From: Pisolithus tinctorius
Lineage: Eukaryota > Basidiomycota > Agaricomycetes > Boletales > Pisolithaceae
DNA length: 64,000 nucleotides
Assembly: GCA_024663395.1 (NCBI GenBank)
Contig: JANFAH010000024.1
Location: 248,001 to 312,000, forward strand
Direction of reading: 5' to 3'
The notes beneath the pieces are model-generated. The model did no database searches. It saw nothing but the letters and a program-made list of their open reading frames with translations, and was not told where the DNA came from. The position numbers and the translations under genes were made by a program. Of this stretch, positions 23,501 through 33,783 are shown piece after piece. Numbering within the stretch: position 1 is the first letter of the stretch; every line of letters begins with the position of its first letter.

Positions 23501-24210
23501 GCTATCATCAAGGCTTGTGAAGGAGATCTTTTGCTCTGGCCATCCAAGGTCCATCATGCATTCTTTGCAGACAAAGTCACTACTCGTTGCTCCACTGGAT
23601 TCAGCCCCTACTTCCTGCTACATGGTCTTGATCCTGTCCTGCCTTTTGATCTCTTTGAGTCTACCTATCTTGTTGAAGGATTCTATTCTGGAATGTCATC
23701 TCAAGAGCTTCTTGTGCTTCGCATTCGTCAGTTGGAAAAGAGAGAGGAGGATATCAATGCCACTTTCACTACTTTGCAGAAGTCTCGTTTATGCTCCAAG
23801 GGTCAGTTTGAGAAGAGGTATGCTTTACGGTTGATGAAGTCGGCTTATGAGCCAGGAGATTTGGTATTGGTTCACAACATGCAGATAGAGAAAGAACTGG
23901 ATCGCAAGTCAAAGCCACGCTACCTTGGTCCCTATGAGGTCATTCGTCGCACCAAGGGAGGCTCCTACGTCCTTAAGGAACTCAATGGCACCATTTCTGC
24001 TTGAGGTGTCACAGCATTTTGACTCATTCCCTATTATTCTTGCCACACTCCCTTACCCAGTGTTATGGAAGAAGAAAGAGATGAAGAAAAAGATAATAAC
24101 AGCAGTAATGATGATGACAATGATCATGACAACGATGAAGAAGATGAAACAGATGATGAAAACAAAGATGCCAATAACAATAACGACTATGACTCAGGCG
24201 ACTATTCATG
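20600..24210 (+). pseudogene. Pol (RT-RNase H-integrase) of gypsy element D with several TGA stops
   Basis: A single frame, +1 relative to Gag, interrupted by TGAs at 21320, 21596, 22730, 23123 and 24002. At 21320, 21596 and 23123 arginine is expected. Order: RT with VHDLQPLNKVTIRD, FDLFSGFD and the catalytic FIDD (instead of YxDD) near 21740; RNase H with LSIDTSNIAIGFVL and KLELYGLFRAL; integrase with HHCC (HAHEELGHHG, CHECQ), VDVMLMPKAHGYRY, VVTDNGSEV and ISPYNSKANRVVE; a GPY-type C-terminal module (PRYLGPYEVI); then an acidic tail ending SGDYS at 24210. Homologous to E pol throughout. Not functional as it stands. Confidence 0.9.
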
Positions 24211-24343
24211 ATCTTTTCATTTCCTTTTTGTTCTTACAATACTGATCTCCTGTCATTCCTTCATTCATTTTTTTCTTTTGTTTTCCCTGGGTTCCCTGCA
24301 TTGGTCACAATCGGGGATGATTGCATTTCTTCTTGCCAGTGGA

Positions 24344-26193
24344 TGTCACACACCAAACGTGTTGTGGACATGGTTACAGCTGACTCTGCCTAACTCATCA
24401 ACAAGTTGTGCACAATGCCCATGCATGCAGATGAAGACTAAAGGCCTTATGTGTAGAAAGACTGTTGGACATTAACAGTCATCCTTCGCACAAGAATGAG
24501 TTGTCAGTGCTAAAGAGAAGAGAGGAAGCAAGTTAAGCACGCATTAAAGGTTTTTAGCACCCATGTATGGCATTCTGGTTTTCGTCGTATCTCCACCATT
24601 TCCAAAGATATCAACTCCATTCCCACACTCGCTTAAAGTGCTCAGCCCCACGATTCTTCCTTCCAAATTTGGAGAGGATCCTCACACCCCACGCATTTCT
24701 ACAGCACTCCATCCATCAGACGCTCATTTTGCTAGGTCCATCAATCATGGCCGCCTCTTCATCAGTCATCTCACTTGTCTCGTTCACCAGAGACAATGGC
24801 TACATATATCTGCCAGGCATTCCCACCAGCTTCCATCCTGAAGCCCCCTGGTTCATCCCATCGTTGTCAGCCCCATCCCATCCCATGCAGCTTGGTCAGC
24901 ATGTTCTCCTTGTCAGTATGACTTCCAGAAGGACATTCTTTGGTTGCCTCAGGTCTGTCACTCAGTTAGAAAGGTCTTATGTGGTCGTTTCAGTCTCCCC
25001 TCTTGATGAAGCATATGGGTCATTCCTCCCTGCTCCCTGCACTGTCTTTATTCCAGTCTCATCCATCATTCTTCCCACATTGTGACAGCTGCAGCATAGT
25101 CTACTGTTCTCCAGCCTCCCTGATCGCATCCATGACAAGTGTGACATGCATCTTGCCTTCTTACTGCAAGATCCAGCAGAAGACATCCCCCCTTCTCCTC
25201 CTCCTCCATCAGAACCCCATTCATGAAGTTTTTGTTAACTTCACTGAGAGGATGAAAGGGTGGGAGATGCGATCGCATATGCCTCCCATTGCCCCACAGA
25301 CCCCCAATGCCCTAGCCCCCTTTGATGCCTGACTCATGCCCTTCAATTCTGGAATTAATACTTCCTTGTCTGGAAACACCGTCCATCTGTCATGCCATCT
25401 TTGGATCTAGAGATGTCTCTGCCGAGATCTGACTTGCATTGCCACCCCCTAATGTGATATCAGTGCACTTACTCAGTTTCTGACTCCATTTGACTCATTC
25501 TGTGATATTTTGACTGTCCTTGACTTGTTTATTGCCAATACTTACCAATCCTCTTTGCTTGCTTACTTTTCATTTCTTGCTTACTCATCATGATTACTCA
25601 GTCCTTACTCATTACTTACCAAGTGTTTGTGCCCTGTTTGTCACAAGCTGTGCTCCCCCCACAGTATATAAACCCCCATGTACTTAGCTACAAAAAAAAT
25701 CAATCAAGAAGTCACTCAGCAGTCAGTTCAGTGCCTATCTCATTGTCAACAGTTGAGGCTCCACAAAGGGGTCTATCTGTCATCATTCATATCATTGGTA
25801 GTTGAGGCTCATTTGGAAGAGTCTATCTACCACCATCCATCATCTGCAGTCTTATCCACACTTAGTCAGCACTCTTGCTTAGTCATCCATCCACTCCTGT
25901 GTAACTCATCATCGACTTGTGCCAGGAGCACGTCTTATCAAAGTCCTTCATCCCAAGTCCTTTTGGCTGAACACCTTCACTCTGTTCAGCATCCCCCATC
26001 CAATCATCACTTGCTTGTCTTCTCCTGTGTAACTCATTGACGACTTGTGCTAGGAGCACCTGCCATTGAAAATTCCCCCTTTTAGATTTTTCTGCAGTCC
26101 AGGTTCCACAGAGGCACACCACCACTTGCTCTACATTTGTCTTTTGTGTTGGTTTTGGTTGGTTTTCACCACCTTTCCACACTTTGACTCACA
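24344..26193 (+). repeat. 3' LTR of element D, 1850 bases
   Basis: Begins TGTCACACACC and ends TTTGACTCACA. It carries the TATATAAA box at 25666-25673 and degenerate tandem repeats in the leader (GTTGAGGCTC...GTCTATCT, twice near 25750-25835). Directly beyond it, element C sequence resumes at 26194 with GCAGA, which does not match the flank of the upstream full D-type LTR (ACCGC at 12472). Confidence 0.9.
24747..25226 (+). pseudogene. LTR-borne open frame of family D, copy 3, with one TGA
   Basis: The 480-base frame in the 3' LTR of element D. It starts MAASSSVISLVSF and is identical in length to the other copies. It has a TGA at 25083-25085, at the same codon as in the left-edge copy, where the copy at 61204 has CGA. 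The last 46 codons are otherwise open to the common stop. Confidence 0.5.
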
Positions 26194-26913
26194 GCAGATG
26201 ATACACTCTCCACCTATAAAAAATGGTTCCCCAAAGACTTCCCCTCTCAGAAGCAACCCACTCGACGCTCTACCTGCACTATCAGAAACATCACTCTAGA
26301 AATGCCTCCTCATCATTACACGTATCCCTGTGAACCCTCTTGCCACCACACCCCGTTTGCTCATTGTCAACGACAGCCCGCTAGTGAACAGATGGTCGCT
26401 TCTTATCGACTTTTCATTGTCGGTGCTGTCTATCACAAAGTGGATGAAGACTCTCCACTTGACCTAGTATATCACACCACCATCCAAGCCCTTCGGCTTG
26501 AGGAACTCTCCTGCTATGTCAACCGCCAGAACCCCCTCTTGTCCCCCACTCGTACCATCCTAAACAAAATCGCTGTCCAACAGGTTCCCTTATTACTCAG
26601 ACTTTTTGATGTTCTTGGAGGTGCAGACCTCATTTACAATGTCCAACAATACCCCACACTGATCACACCCCCTCCACCTGAGTCTCGAAGACCCTCGAGT
26701 GCAACCTCCCCTCCAGTTTCCTCCATGTCATCCTCCCCTCCGGCATCGTCACCATCATTGTCCTCCCACTCGTCTCACTCTCTTCGAAGAGCTGATAGAC
26801 CTCGTGCCTGTTGCCTTTCAGGCCTTAACCCCCAACCCTGTGAGTCTCACGACTCCCCATCTGAAATAGACCCTGAGACCACCTTTGGTGTCTCTTGTGC
26901 TGAACTCAACTAA
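26194..26913 (+). CDS. 3' accessory frame of element C (partial, function unknown)
   Basis: Open from the LTR junction at 26194 to TAA at 26911-26913; the first ATG is at 26302 (MPPHHYTYPCEPSCHH). The middle part contains a moderately hydrophobic stretch (MVASYRLFIVGAVYHK) and a predicted helical region, VQQVPLLLRLFDVLGG; the C-terminal third is serine/proline rich. I recognise no family. Its place between the missing pol and the 3' LTR is where env-like or other accessory genes of LTR elements lie. The stop overlaps the ATG of the next frame (TAATG). Confidence 0.5.
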   Translation, partial: ADDTLSTYKKWFPKDFPSQKQPTRRSTCTIRNITLEMPPHHYTYPCEPSCHHTPFAHCQRQPASEQMVASYRLFIVGAVYHKVDEDSPLDLVYHTTIQALRLEELSCYVNRQNPLLSPTRTILNKIAVQQVPLLLRLFDVLGGADLIYNVQQYPTLITPPPPESRRPSSATSPPVSSMSSSPPASSPSLSSHSSHSLRRADRPRACCLSGLNPQPCESHDSPSEIDPETTFGVSCAELN

Positions 26914-27290
26914 TGTTAAACATCATCGAAACCCTCGCACAGTTGCCACCGACCCCTGTGCTGAACGCCATGACTGAGTTTGACTGACCTCTTACTCCGT
27001 CCGACCCACGTTATCGTCAAACATGCTATGTCTGCTGTCACCTCGGCCATGTTCGTATCCACTGTGGACTGTATGAATGTCCCCTTTGCCACACCACCCA
27101 CCCTGGACACACTCAAGCCCAGTGTCCTTCTATATGCCCTCGCCGTCCTTTACAGGACAGAATTGCCACTCTTGGCTTGGTTGATGATCATACCCTCGTT
27201 GGGAGCGAGGATAATGACTTGTACGACAATAACTTTGATTTTGACAACTCTGCCATCAGCAATATGACCAGAGAACCTTATGGAGAATAG
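26913..27290 (+). pseudogene. Zinc-knuckle accessory frame of element C, one TGA
   Basis: A second frame starting at the ATG that overlaps the preceding stop (TAATG). After about 23 codons a TGA (near 26985) interrupts it. It then encodes CYVCCHLGHVRIHC (C-x2-C-x4-H-x4-C) and a second cysteine/histidine group, CPLCHTTHPGHTQAQC. It ends with an acidic tail MTREPYGE at about 27290. A nucleic-acid-binding role is inferred from the knuckle. The next 37 bases contain the purine run GGAAAGGGGGTAA before the 3' LTR. Confidence 0.6.
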
Positions 27291-27314
27291 TTGAAGTCGG
27301 GGACTTCAATGCTT

Positions 27315-27327
27315 GGAAAGGGGGTAA
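27315..27327 (+). other. Polypurine tract of element C
   Basis: GGAAAGGGGGTAA directly before the TG of the 3' LTR, the expected place for second-strand priming. Confidence 0.7.
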
Positions 27328-27778
27328 TGTTACGTTTCACCCCTGTCTTTTCACTTTCACTGTATGTTTACCTCATGTTTGATCCTTTGGACATCTTTCC
27401 TTTTCAAGCCATCTTCCTCTTGATCTGACAGCTCTCTATTTCCACCACTGGTGATATGTTCTCATTACATGCCTTGGACATGTGTTGCTGTTGTTCAACC
27501 AATGGCATAGTTAGCTCGATACATGCGGACGCCTCATGGTCCATTTCCTTGTAGTATTTAGACTGCCGGCTCAAGTCCTGGAAACCCAGACTTGAGCTGC
27601 TCAATCATATGCAGCATTCTCACTCAGAACTTCACCCTCAGTGTCCCTAACCTGGACCACTCTTACAGGTGTTGCTAAATCCTTGGTCGTTTACTGAGGT
27701 TACTGCAGCCGCTGCTCAGTAGAAACCTTAGTCTGTGTCTGAGCTCTCCCTACATCTTGACTTCAGTCAAGCATAACA
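27328..27778 (+). repeat. 3' LTR of element C, 451 bases
   Basis: Begins TGTTACGTTTCACCCC and ends GCATAACA. It is followed by GATTC, matching the duplication at 10664-10668. It pairs with 10669-11119. Confidence 0.9.
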
Positions 27779-29270
27779 GATTCAGGAACACAGGATTGAC
27801 AAATGTGTTGACAGTGGGAGAGGCCGGAGCTGTGACATGAGGTGTAGGATTCTCGATTTCGGACAACATCTCGTCTTCCCAAGTACATGGCTGGGCAGTT
27901 GGAGGAACTGGAGGAACTAATGACATGTTCTTCGACTGTGAGTCTTTACCAAACACCTCACGATTCACATGATCAAAAATGCGGAGAGCCCAATTGCTTT
28001 TCTTCGAAAGCTTTTCAACATAGAAGTCATAGTCGGAGCTGTACAGAATGCGAGTCTCCCCACCAATGGAAGAGAGCTCTAAATCTGGAGACACTAGAAA
28101 ATGAGCCTGTAGTAGTCATCAGTACCAAGTACCTCTGTGTGAATATATAAAATAAATACCAAAGTTGCTGTGCTGGATATCAAACCACTAGTAGCACTGT
28201 TTATACCTATATGCTGACCCCTTGCTTTTGGCCATCCTCATTTGTGGTCAGTGAGACTCACTTTGCCATTGATGAGGGCATGAATTATCTGAAGTGGAGA
28301 TCAGCCATCATATCACATGCAAGATAACAACACACATACAAGGGTGATAGCTGGACTCATGAGAAACTTGCTAGCAACCATGTTGTCATGCTTTTTGAAA
28401 AGAATTGGAGCAAGACACATGTATTTGCCAATGCCATCTTTCTTCAGTAGAACCTGAAACTTGGGATCTTCCTTCCTTCCTGAAGGATGGCCAGAAAGGC
28501 AGGTGGGGTCAAGCCCATACAGCACGAAAACAATGCCAGCACAGTCTTTAATAGCCCTCAGGATGTTGGACCATTCTTGACTGAGGGCACTCATAAACTA
28601 AGATCATCAACTGAGCTGAATGCTAGTCAAAGCATGAAAGCACTTATGATAGATCCAAACTGCTTATAGGTCTCCATGTGCTTATGGAGAGAGCTGGGGA
28701 CTACACTGTAGAGTTCTGCTACTGCACCATCAAGTTTGGCCTCAGGTGATGTCCAGCGAGTTGGGCTGTGCAGATCAACATCTGGCTTTGGTGTTGGCAG
28801 AAAAAGGCCATCCAGGACCCAGAAATTGTAAAGAAGGGCATACTTCTTCACTTCCTTAGAGATACTGGCATCGATACTCAGGCTTTCCAAAGTCTTGTTC
28901 AGAATATGATTGTGCTTGCAAGTGGAAAGAGTTGAAGACAGACTATGGAGCTCCTTTCATACACCATGTAGCTCGACACGTGTCTCAGTGTAAGCTTTCT
29001 GAGCAATCACAAGGGCCTAATAAGAAATGGAGTGAAGTGGCATCAGTCATGAGTGAAGAAAGAACCAAGTCAATGCTCACCTTTCACAGCTCATGGACTT
29101 CAGCAGTTGGCCCTGGATCATGTAAAACCCTTCGCATCTGTTCAAAGTCACTGGCTTCAGAGCTGTCAGTCTCTGAGGAATCATTGTCAGAGTTGTTGTC
29201 TTCTCTATCAATATTAATCTCCTCATTCGAGAAGAAATCATCATCGCTCAGCTGGGGCATGGGGGATGTG
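27779..29270 (-). pseudogene. 5' and central part of gene Y, uncharacterised fungal protein family
   Basis: Minus-strand coding pieces that read as one intron-containing gene. First an acidic start (DDDFFSNEEINIDRED, near 29230) ending at a GTGAGC donor (about 29082). Then a coiled-coil-like piece (28990-28920), a conserved block with SKEVKKYALLYNFWVLDG (28890-28640), a block with EWSNILRAIKDCAGIVFVLYGLDP (28580-28310), and a block with DYDFYVEKLSKKSNWALRIF (28094-27890). I recall similar anonymous multicopy proteins in Agaricomycetes but cannot name a function. Some exons carry a TGA where coding would continue (VHEL-stop-K, HGV-stop-KELHSL). The remainder lies at 10320-10668 beyond element C. 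Confidence 0.55.
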
Positions 29271-29689
29271 TTTGCACAGCAGACAGAAGAGAATGACAAT
29301 AAAAGGCACTGGAACATTGTGAAGACAGGGAGGTTGAGAGGGATGTAGCACTGGTTTCGAGATGTGAATCTCACCTCTTTTATAAGCATCACACCCATCA
29401 CTGTCTGATTCTGGAACTAAAACCAAGCTGCAAGAGTGAGTCACTAGTGTGATCACTGCACCATTTCAACATGTTGCATGCTGTAAAAACACTCATTGTG
29501 TGCTGCATGGATAGAATATGCACGTAAATTAGTGCAAGTGGTACTTGAACATTTGACATGTCCTATGAGATAACCATTAATGCTATGGGGTGGGGAAACA
29601 CTTAGCTTTATATCAGATAACTGTGCAACAACAATGCCATTGTATCAGTACATCATAAAGTCTGTGTTTACATGCAGTAAAGGCTCGGA

Positions 29690-32059
29690 GTGAATAGGAA
29701 GTGGAATTGAGTCTGTAATATCCTCGTGTTCAGCAACTATTTTCGAGATTTCATGTGAAGAAACATATCTCCATCAATATGATTGATGACAAAAAACCCA
29801 CTGGGGTGTGAAGGGTCAGGAGCTACCACTGCACCACAAAGAATGGATTGAATGGGAATGAATATGGGGTTGTTGCAAGGAGCAGCCTTGATGCGGATAA
29901 GCCAGAGATCGATGTCAATTCAACAGGTGCCACCAACTTTTGCCGTCAGCAGCTGTACAAATGCGAGATTAATAGAGCCAACACCCAGGATGTTGCAGGT
30001 GAAGATAGAAATGAGGCGGACAAATGCAGTTTCTGTGTCTGTGAGTTGAATGAGAGCACAATCATACCAAGGCTGCCCATAGAATGACAGATTGCATCGC
30101 AGATGGTCAGTAACAACTTTCCAATCAACAGATGACTTGTAGTTCACTTTGAGGTATCTGTATTCTGTTATCTACAAGCCGGGCATTAGTTTAAAGAAGT
30201 TCATAAGAAGGTCACTTGCCTCGAAGTGAGTGGGGATAGCGATCCACTTATCAACTTGATGGCCATATTGAGGGAGGCACTGGTTACAAAAGCCTGACAG
30301 TTTCTTGTGAAAACCAACAAAGGCAGTGTCAGAGACACTGTGACTGGCCTCGATGTCCTGTACAGTAGACAGTTTGGAAGAGGAACCGAGATAGACATGA
30401 TCAAATGCCATGAACGATCCAGATTGATTGTTGTTGCATTCACCCTGGGTGCCTGCAGGTTTGCCTTGCATTTGGGTCCAGTTTTTGTAGTTATTGACAT
30501 GCATTCTGAGCAGCTTGGCAGCAAGCTTATGTTTGTCCACACATAGGATCTGCAGAATATAAAACAGAGTTGCAACATCAAACAAACAAGTGAAATGAAT
30601 AATGATACCTGATCAGTGAAGTCCCTGCCATTTGATTGATGCTTGTATGCTTCCTTGATAGGGCCATGCATACTCTCATTTGGGTGTGTGCTGTAGTTCC
30701 TGGTGGCACCCTTCGTCCAGATATCGCACACTACATGTTTCCAAAGGTGCACCTTTGGAAAGTCCCAGTCCACCCACAGCCCTTCTAACCCAGATTTATT
30801 TACACATTCAACGTATGCCTAGGAATGAAGTTAGTGTAGGCCAATGTGTGATCTGGAGCCAATGGAAGAAAGTCAGCATACCTTCAATTCATTGTCAAAT
30901 TTCAGCAACTCTGCATCTATCATTTCTATTGTTCATTCAGTATGCACATCCAAACCTATCAAACTGTCCAGCTGGAGATAACTTGCAAGGATGCAGAGAA
31001 GACAATAGCCTTCGGGTGTGGCCATCCTGGTAAAAACATTCAGCAATGCATAGAACATCGCCTGTAGCATAGAATAGTAAGCACACGGAATGCAAACAAA
31101 ACCAGACTTACTTTTGCCAGATCACACATCTTGTTTCCGTCTGAAAATGTTACATTGATGACATTCTTGAAGTGAAAGAGGAGCTGCCATCAGGGGAAGT
31201 TGGAAACACTATGGAAAGCCCAGGAAGTGATGGCACAAAGTATCAGAAGGAAGACTCACTAGTTCTCAACATTGGTTTCAGCATTGTGCCCAAGGACGTT
31301 CAGAATTCTCAAGATGTCCCATAGTATGTGCTTTCCCCATAGACCTCCATGTAGAAAATGTAGGTGGTCAAAGCTGAGTGTGCCATAAAGGTCAGAATTG
31401 CAGATGAGCCAGAAAACATTCTGTCATTTAAATTAATGTAGGTACAATGCTGGAATAAGGACAAGAATCACAAACTTACATCAACAGGCCACAACCCGAG
31501 TGCCTTAAGCACCTTTTCACCCTCAGTGTGGCTGTGTCTGTAAATGTGCATGGCACACTGTGCCTTGTCCAGGGAATGAAGTGGATATGTTTTGGAAATA
31601 TTGTGAAGCTCCTCTAATGGAATGAGACACACTGGGCATGGGCATTTGCCGGTGCAGCCACAGATAAGTGACATCATACACCTGCATTGTGTTTGAGTCT
31701 TGAGCGAGGGCTGGGATAAATGAAAGCTTACTATTCCTCGTAATCTGCAGACAATATCAAAATGACAGGAAACAATGGGTTACTTGGTCATGGCGCAATG
31801 TATGGATATACCCAGTTTTTGAGTGCTGCACAATGTCACTGAGAAGTCTAGAAATGACTCATGCCAAACAACATGCTTGAGAGTTGTGTATCCGAATTTG
31901 CCCTCTTCTTCAGTGTCCTCAGGGACCTGCATGCAAAGGAAATATCTGTTTATAAAAGGCATGAACTTCAGGGCACTGGGATGACATACAACTGGTAACC
32001 ATCCAATGACGCAGCCTCCCCCAATTGCATGGCTATTCTGTATCTCTACTGGGAGGTTC
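29690..32059 (-). pseudogene. C-terminal half of a Plavaka-type (CACTA-like) transposase
   Basis: Minus-strand exons in Plavaka order: NLPVEIQNSHAIGGGCVIGWLP (right at the G junction), TLKHVVWHESF, the cysteine block CPCPVCLIPLEELHNIS (31610), DLYGTLSFDHLHFLHGGLWGKH (31330-31400), DWDFPKVHLWKHVVCDIWTKG and NYSTHPNESMHGPIKEAY (30660-30780), then ILCVDKHKLAAKLLR and the C-terminal part with VINHIDGDMF near 29790. Short introns separate the blocks. The N-terminal half lies at 52990-54420, with a 20.9-kb nest between. Plavaka transposases cut and paste DNA elements in basidiomycetes. Terminal repeats were not found, and frames show stops, so it is a relic. Confidence 0.8.
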
Positions 32060-32820
32060 TGTCAAGTACGGGTTTACCCTCGGAGTGACCAGGCTTCAAG
32101 ACCAGGTGACAGGGGGTAAGTCCGAGTGGCCAAAGTCAAGGCCAAGAGACAGGGGCCAAGTCCAGTTGGACCGGAGTTGAGGCCAGAGGTTAGGGGTTAA
32201 GTCTGGAGGACCGGACTTAAGGCTGGAAGCGCAGGAATAAGACCGGTAGCATGGGAAACCGACCGGTCTTGGAGTGTGCACAAGGGGAAGCTGGTCCAGG
32301 GCTGGATCTACCTCCCTTGGTCTCAGCTTATGTGCTGTACCCTTATGCAAGCTGGGGAGGGGTCCAGGACAGGGGTCGGGGATAGCTTAAGGCTCGGCCT
32401 TAGCTATAGAGTAGTCTTGGAGAGTAGTACAAAGTTGAGGGTAATACTTAATTGATATTCTGGCTGGGGTGCTACGAAGTATGTACAGGGGTTAAATACA
32501 GGAGGCCAGTCTGGGATAATGAACATAGAGCCAGACTTGTGAATAAGCTATTAGTGAGATGATTAGCAAGACGAGGATAGCCACAGTGGCTATGCAGAGG
32601 CTAATAGCCAAAGTCTGGGTGACTGGCATAACCAGGGTCGGACACAGGATATGTACAGTAAGCAGAGTTAGACAAAAGGACAAGACTAAATATAGCACAA
32701 ACAAATGAAAACAGACTGGAGTTATGTCTGGGTGACCCAGACATAGACCTGGGAGGACCGGGGTGGAGCAGCGCAAGGCCGGGAGGCCGAAATGGACTGG
32801 AGATAGGGGTAAAACACCGG
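32060..32820 (-). repeat. Family G solo LTR, 3' portion, split by element E1
   Basis: Reverse copy of the G LTR, beginning (plus strand) TGTCAAGTACGGG. It is interrupted at CCGG by E1 and resumes at 52824. The target duplication GGTTC lies at 32055-32059 and 52990-52994, and removing the whole block restores the Plavaka frame (CANLPVEIQ). Confidence 0.9.
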
Positions 32821-33475
32821 TGTAGGATAAGTCCAAGTAGCTGTATAATACGAGCTAGATGGCTTAGATAACAACGATAATAAATGAAGGGAACGAATTG
32901 CTCATCCCAAGGGATTCTGGACTGTCAAGACTAGAAGGTGAGACCCAGCGCTTTGTAGTGGTAGTGGTTCGTGACGTGCATGGTGTGGTCCGCAGGATAG
33001 TACTGGCGATGCAAGCGGTGCAAGCGGTATACGTAGTTCGTGTGCAGCGGAATGTGAGATGTGTGGTGTAGACAAAGTGTAAAGGAAACTCGTGGTGACC
33101 TTCCGAGTGCCAAAAGGTCTCATTCTGTACCTAAGTACAGGGCTTTATAGTCTGGACAAACCCGGAACCTAAGTAAGACAGGGTACAGTAAGGGAAAGCC
33201 ACATGACAGTGTGTACACAGAAGACAGGCCAAAACAGAGGCCAAGGGTATACTACAAGCACTAAAGGAATAGAGGCCATGATAAGAGAAAGAGTCCGAGG
33301 AAAAACAACAACCGGAGCACAGCGGCTGCAGGTATAGCATTGCACGAGAGGGAGCAAGGGCATGGGAAGGTAGTGCATGAACAATGGTGAACGCGAGAGG
33401 GGAGTGGACGTAACAGTAGTCACGGAATGGTTAATGATAGGGGCTTATGCACCCAGGGAATGCGGATTCCTCACA
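32821..33475 (-). repeat. 3' LTR of E1, 655 bases
   Basis: On the plus strand TGTAGGATAAGTCC to GATTCCTCACA. It pairs with 52169-52823. Confidence 0.9.
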
Positions 33476-33477
33476 CC

Positions 33478-33514
33478 TGCAGGGGACTTAGATGCTGACC
33501 GTCCCTGGTCAGCC
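33478..33514 (+). other. Pseudoknot-capable motif next to the 3' LTR of E1
   Basis: Interleaved complementary hexamers in the order GGGGAC, GCTGAC, GTCCC(T), GTCAGC, one base off perfect here. Arms 1/3 and 2/4 could pair as an H-type pseudoknot on either strand. Related copies lie at 35585-35625, 40181-40218 and 42311-42352, so the motif flanks gene X in both elements. Confidence 0.5.
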
Positions 33515-33698
33515 ACATGGCATGGAGGACATAAATAGCTTGCCACATGGTGATGGCAACAGTGTGGTACCGAGGGTTCGAGAACACCGGTGAGTTCCGT
33601 GTAGAAGCGAAGGAAGCATAAAGCCAAAGGATGCGAGAAGGCTGTTGAATACCGTGTATAGGCGTCCGGACCGATGACATAAGCGCCTCATGGCTGCT

Positions 33699-33706
33699 AA
33701 GTATAT
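33699..33706 (+). promoter_or_regulatory. TATA-like box upstream of gene X (E1 copy)
   Basis: AAGTATATAATTG lies about 80 bases before the gene X ATG, followed by a pyrimidine-rich leader (CTTTCCCTCTCAGC). The E2 copy has AAGTATATATTTG at the equivalent place (40404). Confidence 0.5.
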
Positions 33707-33783
33707 AATTGTTAGTGCGCAGCTCAAACCTTTGCATCGATTTGATTCTTTCCCTCTCAGCAATCACCTCTACCTCACCCAAC

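Larger units (their letters stand above)
10669..27778 (+). mobile_element. Ty3/gypsy-like LTR element C, filled with later elements
   Basis: Outer borders are two 451-base LTRs (10669-11119 and 27328-27778) flanked by GATTC (10664-10668 and 27779-27783). Native internal sequence is 11120-12476 (leader and Gag) and 26194-27327 (3' accessory frames and polypurine stretch). Everything from 12477 to 26193 derives from D-family and copia elements. No protease, reverse transcriptase or integrase of C remains; it was either deleted during rearrangement or never present. Confidence 0.85.

Noticed and set aside
15737..26193. Treating the D element as a standard insertion in C with matching LTRs
   Set aside because: The 5' LTR is truncated and the outer flanks (ACCGC and GCAGA) do not match, so a simple insertion is not supported.
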